Source: JALGWA01 sp964604955 (lineage in GTDB: Bacteria; Arandabacterota; Arandabacteria; Arandabacterales; JALGWA01). From it: 45,803 bases of DNA. Positions 15,525 through 23,124 of the stretch are shown here, piece by piece (the stretch's first letter is position 1; the number at the start of each line of letters is the position of its first letter). The stretch spans positions 1 to 45,803 of the forward strand of contig CAZSBE010000011.1 in assembly GCA_964604955.1 (NCBI GenBank), in the 5' to 3' direction. The position numbers and the translations under genes were made by a program. The notes under the pieces are model-generated. The model was not told where the DNA came from, searched no databases, and saw only the letters and a list, made by a program, of their open reading frames with translations.

Positions 15525-16556
15525 ATGCATGAACCGCCCGTCAGGCCCATCGAGTGGCTCGGGGATGCCGTGCGCATCATAGACCAGCGCGCGCTTCCCC
15601 GATCGGAGGTCCACATCGAGCTCAGGGACCTGGGCGGGTTCGCGGTCGCCATCAGGACGCTCGCCGTGAGGGGCGCGCCGCTTATAGGCATAGCCGCGGC
15701 CATGGGGGTCGCGCTCGAGGCCCGCAGGCGGGCCGGCGCATCCTGGGAGAGCTTCGAGACCGGCGTCGCCTCCGCCATAGACGAACTCAACGGGACGAGG
15801 CCGACCGCTGTGAATCTCTTCTGGGCCCTGGGCAGGATGCGGGACGTGCTCACCGCCGGCAGGGACGGCCGCTCGCCCGGGGAGACGGCCCGGGCGCTGG
15901 AGGCCGAGGCCGGGCGCATATACGAGGAAGACCTCGACATGGGTTACAGGATCGGCGAGATCGGGGCCGGGCTCATCGAAAGCGGCATGACGGTGCTGAC
16001 TCACTGCAACGCCGGCGGCCTTGCGACCTCGGGTTTTGGGACGGCGATTGCGCCGGTATATGTCGCGCATTCGCGGGGCGTGAAGCTCCAGGTGATCGCC
16101 GATGAGACCAGGCCGCTCCTGCAGGGCGCGAGGCTCACGGCCTGGGAGCTCAAGCACGCGGGCATAGACGTCACGGTCGTATGCGATTCGGCCGCGCATC
16201 TCATGATGGCCCGGGGCAAGGTTGACATGGTCTTTGTGGGCGCCGACCGCATCGCGGCGTGCGGCGACTTTGCAAACAAGATAGGCACATACGGCGTGGC
16301 CCTGAGCGCAGCTGCCAACGGTGTTCCCTTCTACGTGGCCGCCCCGTCGTCCACCATCGACCTGGACCTGGCGCGCGGCGACCAGATACCCATAGAGGAG
16401 AGGGATGAGGAGGAGGTGACCACCATTGCGGGGACGCGCGTCGTGCCCGAGGGCGTGCGCGCGGCAAATCCCGCCTTTGACGTCACTCCCGCCGGCCTCA
16501 TTACGGGCATCATCACCGAAAAGGGCATGTTTAAGCCTCCCTTTGCCCTCAAATGA
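15525..16556 (+). CDS. mtnA: S-methyl-5-thioribose-1-phosphate isomerase
   Basis: A 343-residue MtnA of the methionine salvage pathway, converting methylthioribose-1-phosphate to methylthioribulose-1-phosphate. The eIF2B-like fold motifs are all there: VRGAPLIGIAAAMGVALE, the catalytic cysteine in LTHCNAGGLATSGFGTA, and the catalytic aspartate in VFVGADRIAACGDFANKIGT, followed by VPFYVAAPSSTID. No other methionine-salvage gene is visible in the window. It is the last gene of the rel/pgeF-to-mtnA stretch. Its stop codon is also the first three bases of an intergenic repeat copy (16554-16580). Confidence 0.95.
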   Translation: MHEPPVRPIEWLGDAVRIIDQRALPRSEVHIELRDLGGFAVAIRTLAVRGAPLIGIAAAMGVALEARRRAGASWESFETGVASAIDELNGTRPTAVNLFWALGRMRDVLTAGRDGRSPGETARALEAEAGRIYEEDLDMGYRIGEIGAGLIESGMTVLTHCNAGGLATSGFGTAIAPVYVAHSRGVKLQVIADETRPLLQGARLTAWELKHAGIDVTVVCDSAAHLMMARGKVDMVFVGADRIAACGDFANKIGTYGVALSAAANGVPFYVAAPSSTIDLDLARGDQIPIEERDEEEVTTIAGTRVVPEGVRAANPAFDVTPAGLITGIITEKGMFKPPFALK

Positions 16557-16580
16557 TTGTGCATTTCAAGACCTGACCCC
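16554..16580 (+). repeat. Intergenic repeat, copy A (GACCTGACCCC type)
   Basis: This 27-base segment matches 24425-24451 at 25 of 27 positions. Both begin TGATTGTGCA and end TCAAGACCTGACCCC. Copy A starts on the mtnA stop codon and ends 15 bp before the rplM promoter. Such strings are reminiscent of REP-like remnants left near IS200-type transposases; no transposase is present here. Confidence 0.7.
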
Positions 16581-16595
16581 CATGTGTTTTAGGCG

Positions 16596-16623
16596 TTGAC
16601 AGGGGGGAGCGGGGGTGTTAAAT
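16596..16623 (+). promoter_or_regulatory. Promoter of the rplM-rpsI ribosomal operon
   Basis: A perfect TTGACA (16596-16601) and TTAAAT (16618-16623) are spaced by 16 bp. Transcription should begin near 16630, leaving a leader of about 40 nt with a strong ribosome binding site. This also rules out starts upstream of 16669 for rplM. Confidence 0.75.
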
Positions 16624-16668
16624 TGGTTAGAAAGCTACGATTATCACCGAATGCTCTGGGAGGAGTAT

Positions 16669-17079
16669 ATGGAAAGCGTGGATAGGAAGTGGTATGTCGT
16701 CGACGCGGACGGCCAGGTGCTCGGCCGGCTGGCGAGCCGCGTTGCGGGCATATTGAGAGGCAAGCACAAGCCCCGGTACGCCCCGCATGTCGACGTCGGC
16801 GACCACGTCATAGTGGTCAATGCTTCCAAGATCGTATTGACGGGTAACAAGATTACGCAGAAGGAAATGACCCGGTATTCTGGTTATGCGGGGGGCCTCA
16901 AGCGTATCGGTTATGAGAAGCTGATGGCCGAGAAGCCCGAGATGGTCGTAGAGAAGGCCATAAAGGGCATGCTCCCGCATACGAAACTCGGCCGGAAAAT
17001 GGCGAAGAAACTCAGAGTCTACCGCGAGGCCGGACATCCTCACGAGGCTCAGAAACCGGAAACACTCGAATTGAAATAG
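16669..17079 (+). CDS. rplM: Ribosomal protein uL13
   Basis: A 136-residue 50S subunit protein. The family start RKWYVVDADGQVLGRLAS and the middle blocks GDHVIVVNASKIVLTGNK, KGMLPHTKLGRKM and KLRVYREAGHPHEAQKP are all visible. The ATG at 16669 follows GGGAGGAG with five-base spacing and lies downstream of the predicted transcription start. The same frame is open further upstream to 16615, but that part overlaps the -10 element. rpsI follows after 17 bp, the usual L13-S9 pair. Confidence 0.95.
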   Translation: MESVDRKWYVVDADGQVLGRLASRVAGILRGKHKPRYAPHVDVGDHVIVVNASKIVLTGNKITQKEMTRYSGYAGGLKRIGYEKLMAEKPEMVVEKAIKGMLPHTKLGRKMAKKLRVYREAGHPHEAQKPETLELK

Positions 17080-17096
17080 CGGGGGGAGGTGAATGT

Positions 17097-17486
17097 TTGA
17101 AGCAGCTTAGCAGGGCGACCGGCAGAAGGAAAGAGTCGGTGGCAAGGGTTTCGATCCTTGAAGGCGGCGGTAAGCGGCTCGTCAATGGCCTTGGGTTCCG
17201 CGATTACTTCAACAGGGACTCCATGACGATTCACGCGGAAGAGCCCCTGAGACTCTACACCTCTGGCGATCAGATCGATGTCATCGTGGACGTTCGCGGC
17301 GGAGGCAAGACCGGGCAGGCGGGAGCCGTCAGGCTCGGCCTCGCCAGGGCGCTCGCGGCGTTGGACGAGACGCTTTACAAGCCCTTGAGAGACGCCGGTT
17401 TTCTCTCGCGCGACCCGAGGATGAAAGAGCGCAAGAAGTACGGACAGCCCGGGGCGCGGAAGAGATTCCAGTTCTCCAAGAGGTAA
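17097..17486 (+). CDS. rpsI: Ribosomal protein uS9
   Basis: A 129-residue 30S protein whose tail reaches the ribosomal P site. The sequence shows ATGRRKESVARV at the N-terminus, RGGGKTGQAGAVRLGLARAL in the middle and the invariant C-terminal tail KKYGQPGARKRFQFSKR. The start is TTG 17097 after GGGGGGAGGTGAA. An ATG at 17093 is out of frame. It is co-transcribed with rplM. Confidence 0.95.
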   Translation: MKQLSRATGRRKESVARVSILEGGGKRLVNGLGFRDYFNRDSMTIHAEEPLRLYTSGDQIDVIVDVRGGGKTGQAGAVRLGLARALAALDETLYKPLRDAGFLSRDPRMKERKKYGQPGARKRFQFSKR

Positions 17487-17512
17487 TATACAAATTCACA
17501 CGTCTCCCGGTT

Positions 17513-17548
17513 CCTCTCCGGGTCCGGACCACGGGTCCGGTGGAGAGG
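17513..17548 (+). promoter_or_regulatory. Strong leader hairpin upstream of rpsB
   Basis: CCTCTCC (17513-17519) pairs with GGAGAGG (17542-17548). Inside it, CCGGACC (17524-17530) pairs with GGTCCGG (17534-17540) around an ACG loop, with an uneven bulge between the two stems. No T-run follows, so it is not a classical terminator. Its place 40 bases before rpsB suggests a leader structure for S2 autoregulation, a pausing signal, or a barrier between the rplM-rpsI and rpsB-tsf units. Confidence 0.55.
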
Positions 17549-17588
17549 ACAGGGTGGCGGAGGCTAAACCCAAAAGCGAGGTACCGAC

Positions 17589-18377
17589 ATGGCAGTAGAA
17601 GGCGTTACCATGAAAAGCCTGCTTGAAGCAGGCGTTCATTTTGGCCACCAGAAGCGGAGATGGAACCCCAAGATGAAGCGGTTCATCTTCGTCGAAAGAA
17701 GCGGCATCTACATTATCGATCTCCAGCAGACGCTCGCGGCCCTGGAGAACGCCACCAAGAAAGTCAAGCAGGTCGTCGAAAGCGGCAAGCAAATCCTCTT
17801 CGTCGGCACCAAGAAACAGGCCAAGGACGTTATCAGGGAAGAGGCCAAGCGGTGTGACATGGTCTATGTCACCGAGCGCTGGCTCGGCGGGATGCTGACC
17901 AACTACAAGACCATAAGGAACAACGTCAAGCGCCTCCAGGACCTCGAGGCCATGGAGGCCGACGGAAGGCTGGCGGCACTCTCCAAGAAGGAAGGCACGA
18001 TGCTCATGAAGCAGAAGGCCAAGCTGGAGAAGGTGCTCGACGGTATCCGGAACATGGAAGGGCTGCCGGGACTGGTCTTCGTCGTGGACACGAGAAAAGA
18101 GAAGATTGCCGTAGCCGAGGCCAACAGGCTCCGCATCCCGGTCATCGGCGTTGTGGACACCAACTGCGATCCCGACCCCATAGACTACCCCATCCCGGGC
18201 AATGATGACGCCATCCGCTCGATAAGGCTCTTTTCGAGGGCCATCTCGAACAGCGCGATAGAGGCCAGGGGCCTCAAGACCGAAGGCGCGGTTGTTCCGG
18301 ATAAAGAGGATGAAGCAGGAGAGGCCGAAGCCGCACCTGCCAGGACGGCCAGAGCCGCAAACAAACCTGCAGCGTAG
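17589..18377 (+). CDS. rpsB: Ribosomal protein uS2
   Basis: A 262-residue 30S protein. Typical blocks are LLEAGVHFGHQKRRWNPKMK at the N-terminus, IIDLQQTLAALENA, VGTKKQAKD, TERWLGGMLTNYKTI, and VVDTNCDPDPIDYPIPGNDD. The last 25 residues form an acidic then alanine-rich tail (DEAGEAEAAPARTARAANKP), longer than the conserved core and probably disordered. The ATG at 17589 follows GCGAGGT. It is followed by tsf after 14 bp, the near-universal S2-Ts pair. Confidence 0.96.
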   Translation: MAVEGVTMKSLLEAGVHFGHQKRRWNPKMKRFIFVERSGIYIIDLQQTLAALENATKKVKQVVESGKQILFVGTKKQAKDVIREEAKRCDMVYVTERWLGGMLTNYKTIRNNVKRLQDLEAMEADGRLAALSKKEGTMLMKQKAKLEKVLDGIRNMEGLPGLVFVVDTRKEKIAVAEANRLRIPVIGVVDTNCDPDPIDYPIPGNDDAIRSIRLFSRAISNSAIEARGLKTEGAVVPDKEDEAGEAEAAPARTARAANKPAA

Positions 18378-18391
18378 TTCGGGAGGAATTC

Positions 18392-18991
18392 ATGGAAATG
18401 TCGATGGACAAGATAAAAGAGCTGCGCGAGAAAACGGGCGCAGGCATCATGAACTGCAAGGCCGCCCTCAAGGAGGGAGGCGGCGACATAGACAAGGCGA
18501 TCGAGTACCTGAGGAAGAAGGGGCAGGAGAAGGCCGCCAAGATCACGCACAGGAAGGCGACTGAGGGCCTGGTCCACGCCTACGTTCATCCCGGCGACCG
18601 CATCGGCGTGATCGTCGAAGTCAATTCAGAGACCGATTTCGTCGCCCGGACGGACGAGTTCGTCGAACTCGTGCATGCCGTGGCGCTCCAGATCGCGGCG
18701 ACGCGGCCGCTCGCCGTTTCCAGGGAGGACCTGGACCCGGGCGTCATAGAGCGCGAGAAGGAGATCTACCGGGCGCTGGCGCTGGAAGAGGGCAAGCCCG
18801 AGAAGGTGATCGACAAGATCATCGCGGGGAAACTCGACAAGTTCGTGCAGGAGTCGTGTCTGCTCGATCAGGAATACATCAAGGATCCCGACAGGAAGAT
18901 CGGTGACCTGGTCAGGGAATTCGCCGGCAAGGTCGGCGAGAACATCGTGGTGAGAAGATTCACCAGGTACGAGCTAGGCCAGGAGTCATAA
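18392..18991 (+). CDS. tsf: Elongation factor Ts (short form)
   Basis: A 199-residue nucleotide exchange factor for EF-Tu. The N-terminal UBA-like module (IKELREKTGAGIMNCKAALK) is present, as is the core signature VEVNSETDFVARTDEFVELV. It ends with the C-terminal module region GKLDKFVQESCLLDQEYIKD. At about 200 residues it is the short form, similar in length to those of Thermus and cyanobacteria, rather than the 280-residue E. coli type. The ATG at 18392 has GGAGG five bases upstream; ATGs at 18398 and 18404 are also in frame. Confidence 0.95.
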   Translation: MEMSMDKIKELREKTGAGIMNCKAALKEGGGDIDKAIEYLRKKGQEKAAKITHRKATEGLVHAYVHPGDRIGVIVEVNSETDFVARTDEFVELVHAVALQIAATRPLAVSREDLDPGVIEREKEIYRALALEEGKPEKVIDKIIAGKLDKFVQESCLLDQEYIKDPDRKIGDLVREFAGKVGENIVVRRFTRYELGQES

Positions 18992-19008
18992 GGAACGAGA
19001 GGTAGCAT

Positions 19009-19737
19009 GTGACTGCTCCTCTTTACAAGAGGGTAATCCTGAAGCTCAGCGGAGAAGTGCTGGGCAGTTCCTCCGATAACGGGATCGATACCGCTTTCAT
19101 AGCCACTGTCTTAAAGCAGGTCGGGTCCGTGATGGACCTGGGGACCAGCGTGGGCATCGTGGTGGGCGGCGGCAATATCCTCAGGGGTTGTGATTCCGGA
19201 AGTTCAGGGCTCTCGCGCGTCACGGCCGACCACATCGGCATGCTCGGCACCGTCATAAACGGTCTGGCCATACGCGATGTCGGGCGGCGCGAGGGGCTCG
19301 AGGTCGTCGTGATGTCCCCGATCCCGGTCGGCACGCTGGCGGCCGCATATAATCCCGACAGGGCCACCGAGCTTCTCGCCGGCGGGAGGGTGGTCGTCTT
19401 TTCCGGCGGGACTGGGAGCCCCTTCTTCACAACCGACACCGCCGCGGCGATCCGCGCGGCTGAGACGGGCGCCGATGCGCTCCTCAAGGCCACCAAGGTG
19501 GACGGCGTTTACTCGGCCGACCCCATGGTCGACCCCGGCGCGACCCGTTACGAGCGCCTGAGTTTCAAGGATGCGATCGACATGAGATTGAACTTCATGG
19601 ATAGACCCGCTCTGGCACTGTGCGAGGACCGGAACATCCCCGTCGTGGTTTTCAATGTCCACGAAGAGGAGAGCATCAAACGTGTCGTGCTGGGAGAGAG
19701 AATAGGAACGATAGTCGAGGGGGCGCCGCATGATTGA
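19009..19737 (+). CDS. pyrH: Uridylate kinase
   Basis: A 242-residue bacterial UMP kinase of the amino-acid-kinase fold, making UDP for pyrimidine nucleotide supply. Diagnostic segments are RVILKLSGEVLG, GIVVGGGNILRG, ADHIGMLGTVINGLA, FSGGTGSPFFTTDTAAAIRA and LLKATKVDGVYSADP. The start is GTG 19009 after GAGAGGTAGC; the ATG two bases earlier is immediately followed by a stop. It overlaps frr by eight bases, indicating translational coupling. Confidence 0.96.
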   Translation: MTAPLYKRVILKLSGEVLGSSSDNGIDTAFIATVLKQVGSVMDLGTSVGIVVGGGNILRGCDSGSSGLSRVTADHIGMLGTVINGLAIRDVGRREGLEVVVMSPIPVGTLAAAYNPDRATELLAGGRVVVFSGGTGSPFFTTDTAAAIRAAETGADALLKATKVDGVYSADPMVDPGATRYERLSFKDAIDMRLNFMDRPALALCEDRNIPVVVFNVHEEESIKRVVLGERIGTIVEGAPHD

Positions 19738-20287
19738 TCTGATTCTTGAAGAGTCTGAAGACAAAATGAAGAAGTCTATTGCAGCATTCAGACGTGAACT
19801 GGCCACAATAAGGACGGGCAAGGCGACGACCACTCTGCTCGACGGCATCAAGGTCGACGCCTACGGGCAGTCGATGCCGCTCAATCAGGTCGCGAGCATC
19901 AGCGTGCCTGAGCCCCGAATGATCCTCGTGCAGCCGTGGGATCAGACCATCGTTTCTGATGTCGAGAAGGCCATCCAGAAATCCAATACGGGGCTCGTCC
20001 CCAATACAGATAAGAACGTCATAAGGCTCCCCATCCCTCCTCTGACGGAGGAGCGCAGGGTGGAACTCGTCAAGCTCGTTAAGAAGCACGCCGAAGAGGC
20101 GAGGGTCTCCGTGAGGAACATCCGCCGGGATTCGAACGAGCATCTCAAGAAGGCCCAGAAAGACGGGGAGATCTCCGAGGACGATTCCCATAAGGCCGTG
20201 GACAAGGTCCAGAAGCTCACCGACAGGTACGTCGAGGAAGTCGACAAGGTGCTCGCCCAGAAGGAAAAGGAAATCATGGAGGTTTAA
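19730..20287 (+). CDS. frr: Ribosome recycling factor
   Basis: A 185-residue factor that, with EF-G, splits post-termination ribosomes. The family pattern is clear: MKKSIAAFRRELATIRTGKA near the N-terminus, VDAYGQSMPLNQVASISVPE in the hinge/domain II, IRLPIPPLTEERR, and VSVRNIRRDSNEHLKK in the long helices. Length matches E. coli RRF exactly (185). The ATG lies inside the end of pyrH. A 43-bp gap follows before uppS. Confidence 0.96.
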   Translation: MIDLILEESEDKMKKSIAAFRRELATIRTGKATTTLLDGIKVDAYGQSMPLNQVASISVPEPRMILVQPWDQTIVSDVEKAIQKSNTGLVPNTDKNVIRLPIPPLTEERRVELVKLVKKHAEEARVSVRNIRRDSNEHLKKAQKDGEISEDDSHKAVDKVQKLTDRYVEEVDKVLAQKEKEIMEV

Positions 20288-20330
20288 GGGAAGCAGGCCT
20301 TCCCGCTCACTCCAGAATGCCGCTGGTCTC

Positions 20331-21098
20331 ATGACCGAGAAAGAACTCAGGAAGATCGAGGAGAAACTCAAGGAATCCGGTCCCGTTCCCCGGCATGTGG
20401 CCGTCATCATGGACGGCAACGGGCGTTGGGCCGGGAAGAGGAAACTTCCCAGAGTGGCGGGGCACCGCGCAGGGATCAAGGCAGTAAGGGAAGTGGTGAA
20501 GGGATGCGGGGCCCTCGGCGTCGAATACCTGACTCTCTACACCTTCTCCACCGAGAACTGGAGCCGCCCCAGGACCGAGGTGAGCGCCCTGATGAAGTTC
20601 CTTCGCGGAACGCTCAGGAGGGAACGGGACGAGCTCGACAAGAATAATGTGAGACTGAGCACGATAGGGCGCATCCAGGACCTGCCCGGTCCGGTGCAGG
20701 AGGAGCTCTCGAAGAGTATAGCCTACCTCGCGGAGAATACCGGGCTCAACCTGATACTCGCGCTCTCATACAGCGGCCGCACAGAGATACTGGAGGCAGT
20801 CAGGCGTATCGCCCGCGAAGTCCACTCCGGCGACCTCAAGCCCGGCAGGATCTCGGAGGCGGTGCTGAGATCCCGCCTTTACAGGGGTGACGTTCCCGAT
20901 CCCGACCTTCTCATCAGAACGAGCGGCGAGCTGCGCGTGAGCAATTTTCTCCTGTGGCAGATCGCGTATACGGAGCTCTGGGTCACCGATACGCTGTGGC
21001 CCGATTTCAGGCGCGCGCATCTCTATGAGGCCATAGGAGAATACCAGAAGCGCGAGAGGCGCTTTGGGGGAGTCACCGTCACGAAAGGCTCTCATTAA
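20331..21098 (+). CDS. uppS: Isoprenyl transferase (undecaprenyl diphosphate synthase)
   Basis: A 255-residue cis-prenyltransferase that makes the C55 carrier lipid for cell-wall and LPS assembly. The motifs are HVAVIMDGNGRWAGKRKLPR (catalytic Asp and phosphate binding), GHRAGIKAVREVV, LTLYTFSTENWSRP, and the C-terminal RTSGELRVSNFLLWQIAYTEL. The ATG at 20331 has no convincing Shine-Dalgarno sequence, unlike most neighbours. It is followed by cdsA, linking carrier-lipid and phospholipid synthesis. Confidence 0.95.
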   Translation: MTEKELRKIEEKLKESGPVPRHVAVIMDGNGRWAGKRKLPRVAGHRAGIKAVREVVKGCGALGVEYLTLYTFSTENWSRPRTEVSALMKFLRGTLRRERDELDKNNVRLSTIGRIQDLPGPVQEELSKSIAYLAENTGLNLILALSYSGRTEILEAVRRIAREVHSGDLKPGRISEAVLRSRLYRGDVPDPDLLIRTSGELRVSNFLLWQIAYTELWVTDTLWPDFRRAHLYEAIGEYQKRERRFGGVTVTKGSH

Positions 21099-21102
21099 GA
21101 CA

Positions 21103-21960
21103 ATGGCATTCAAGAAGCTGGCTAAGAGGGTTGGCGCCGGCATCGTCCTCATCCCGATCGTGCTTTTGATTACCCACAGGGGCGGGTTCGCATTCGCCTG
21201 CTTCATCGCGCTGCTCGCGGCCCTGGGCAGCCTCGAGTTTGCCAGGATGGCGGCGGCGCGCGCCCTCAGGATATCAAGCGTCGTAGTCATGGCGGGCAGC
21301 GCCCTCGTGGTATTCGCGTTTTACTTCGGCTCGCTCGCGGCGGCAGCGGCGGTCATAACGCTTGTCGCTTTCGTCGCTATGATAGAGAGACTCGCAAGGG
21401 TCGACGTCGAGAAGTACGTTCTCAGCGTCTCGCTTTCCATAACAGCGGTAGTCTACACCGGCTGGCTGCTCGGCTCCTTCGTTCTTCTCCGGGAGTTTGC
21501 GGCGGAGGCTCTCAAGCCGGAGTTTGCCGGCCAGGGTGACATCGGGCGTTCGCTGGTCTTCCTCGTGCTGATCCTCGCCTGGAGCAATGACAGCGGGGCC
21601 TATTTCGTCGGCTCGGCGATCGGCAGGCACAGATTGATGGCCCGGGTGAGCCCCAGCAAGACGGTGGAGGGAGCACTGGGCGGGATTGCGGCATGCATTG
21701 TCGCCGCCCTCATATCGAGGGCGACTTTTGCCCCTTTCCTCGCCCCGGGTGATGCCGTCCTGGGCGCGGTGCTGGTGGGCGCCGCCTGTATCGTGGGAGA
21801 TCTCGTCGAGTCCATGCTCAAGCGAAGCACCGGCGTGAAGGATTCATCCCACTTGATTCCGGGACACGGCGGACTGCTCGACCGCTTCGACAGTCTGCTC
21901 TTCGCCGGCCCTGTGTTCTATCTGTTCGCAAAGCTCGTTTTCTCAGAGGTGGTGCTGTGA
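21103..21960 (+). CDS. cdsA: Phosphatidate cytidylyltransferase (CDP-diglyceride synthase)
   Basis: A 285-residue integral membrane enzyme that makes CDP-diacylglycerol from phosphatidate and CTP. About eight hydrophobic membrane segments are seen, the first near VLIPIVLLITHRGGFAFACF. The C-terminal signature is complete: SMLKRSTGVKDSSHLIPGHG, then GLLDRFDSLLFAGP. The ATG at 21103 gives a normal length. An in-frame TTG at 21064 would overlap uppS and add 13 residues. The dxr GTG start overlaps its stop. Confidence 0.94.
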   Translation: MAFKKLAKRVGAGIVLIPIVLLITHRGGFAFACFIALLAALGSLEFARMAAARALRISSVVVMAGSALVVFAFYFGSLAAAAAVITLVAFVAMIERLARVDVEKYVLSVSLSITAVVYTGWLLGSFVLLREFAAEALKPEFAGQGDIGRSLVFLVLILAWSNDSGAYFVGSAIGRHRLMARVSPSKTVEGALGGIAACIVAALISRATFAPFLAPGDAVLGAVLVGAACIVGDLVESMLKRSTGVKDSSHLIPGHGGLLDRFDSLLFAGPVFYLFAKLVFSEVVL

Positions 21961-23123
21961 GAAGAGTCTCCGTACTGGGTTCGACCGGTTCGATAGGCAG
22001 GAGCTCTCTCGACGTCGCCCGGGCGCATCCGGGCTCCATTGAAATCGTCGGGCTCTCTGCGCGGCGGAGAATCGAAGACCTCGCCGCGCAAGTCAGGGAG
22101 TTCGAGCCCGCCATTGCGGCAGTCGGGGACGAGGCCCTGGTAGGCGGCTTCAAGGACCTCATCGGGACCGCGAAGACCGAAGTGGTCGCTGGTGAGGCGG
22201 GCCTCGAGCAGGTTGCCTCCATCGACCGGGCTGACATCGTACTGAACGCCCTCGTCGGGGCCGCCGGAATCATGCCCTCGCTGGCCGCGATACGGTCAGG
22301 CAAAGACCTCGCCGTTGCGAACAAGGAATGCCTTGTCGCCGCCGGAGAGATCATCACCAGGGAAGCAGCCCGGGCCGGGGTGAGCCTCATACCGGTCGAC
22401 AGCGAGCACAGCGCGGTCTACCAGTGCACAAGGGGCGAGGAGCCGGGGGCCGTTGCCAGAATAACACTCACGGCCTCGGGCGGGCCGCTCCAGCATATGA
22501 CCGCCTCGGAGATCGCTGAGGTCACGGCGGAGGAGGCCCTGAGGCACCCCACGTGGAGCATGGGGGAAAAAGTCACGATCGACTCGGCCACGCTTCTCAA
22601 CAAGGGCTTCGAAGTCATCGAGGCTCACTGGCTTTTCGGCGTTCCGACGGACCGCATAGATGTTCTGGTCGAGAAGAAGTCCATAGTCCACTGCCTGGTG
22701 GAACTGGTCGACGGCAGCGTCATCGCGCTGCTTTCTCCACCGGACATGAGGCTCCCGATTCAATACGCCCTGACGCAGCCCGACCGGCTTCGGGCTCCGA
22801 TACCGGGGCTGGACCTCGCCGGGATGGGGGCGATCGACTTTGCGCCGCCGGATTACGAGCGCTTCCCGTGCCTGGAGCTGGCCTACCAGGCCGCGGGCCT
22901 GGGAGGGACCGCGCCAGCGGCCCTCAGCGCGGCGGACGAGGTCGCCGTCGAGTCTTTTCTTGCGGGAAAGATAAAGTTTGGCGATATTTACACGATATTG
23001 AAAGAGGTGATTGCTTCGCATCAGGTGTCGCACGCGAACAACATAGAGGCGGTGATGCGGGTGAGCGGTTGGGCGCGTGAGCTCGCCGGGAGCCTGGTCA
23101 GGAACCTCGCCGGGAGCAAATAA
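21957..23123 (+). CDS. dxr: 1-deoxy-D-xylulose 5-phosphate reductoisomerase
   Basis: A 388-residue enzyme for the second step of the MEP isoprenoid pathway, NADPH-dependent conversion of DXP to MEP. The NADPH-binding start VLGSTGSIGRSSLDV, the ANKECLVAAGE loop, the metal-binding PVDSEHSAVYQC (D and E ligands), the TASGGPL motif and HPTWSMGEKVTIDSATLLNK are all intact. The GTG start overlaps the cdsA stop. It supplies precursors for the UppS substrate encoded two genes earlier. Confidence 0.96.
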   Translation: MRRVSVLGSTGSIGRSSLDVARAHPGSIEIVGLSARRRIEDLAAQVREFEPAIAAVGDEALVGGFKDLIGTAKTEVVAGEAGLEQVASIDRADIVLNALVGAAGIMPSLAAIRSGKDLAVANKECLVAAGEIITREAARAGVSLIPVDSEHSAVYQCTRGEEPGAVARITLTASGGPLQHMTASEIAEVTAEEALRHPTWSMGEKVTIDSATLLNKGFEVIEAHWLFGVPTDRIDVLVEKKSIVHCLVELVDGSVIALLSPPDMRLPIQYALTQPDRLRAPIPGLDLAGMGAIDFAPPDYERFPCLELAYQAAGLGGTAPAALSAADEVAVESFLAGKIKFGDIYTILKEVIASHQVSHANNIEAVMRVSGWARELAGSLVRNLAGSK

Positions 23124-23124
23124 C

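Noticed and set aside
16615..16668. Longer N-terminus for ribosomal protein L13
   Set aside because: The extra codons overlap the predicted -10 element and have no family similarity; ATG 16669 has a strong ribosome binding site.
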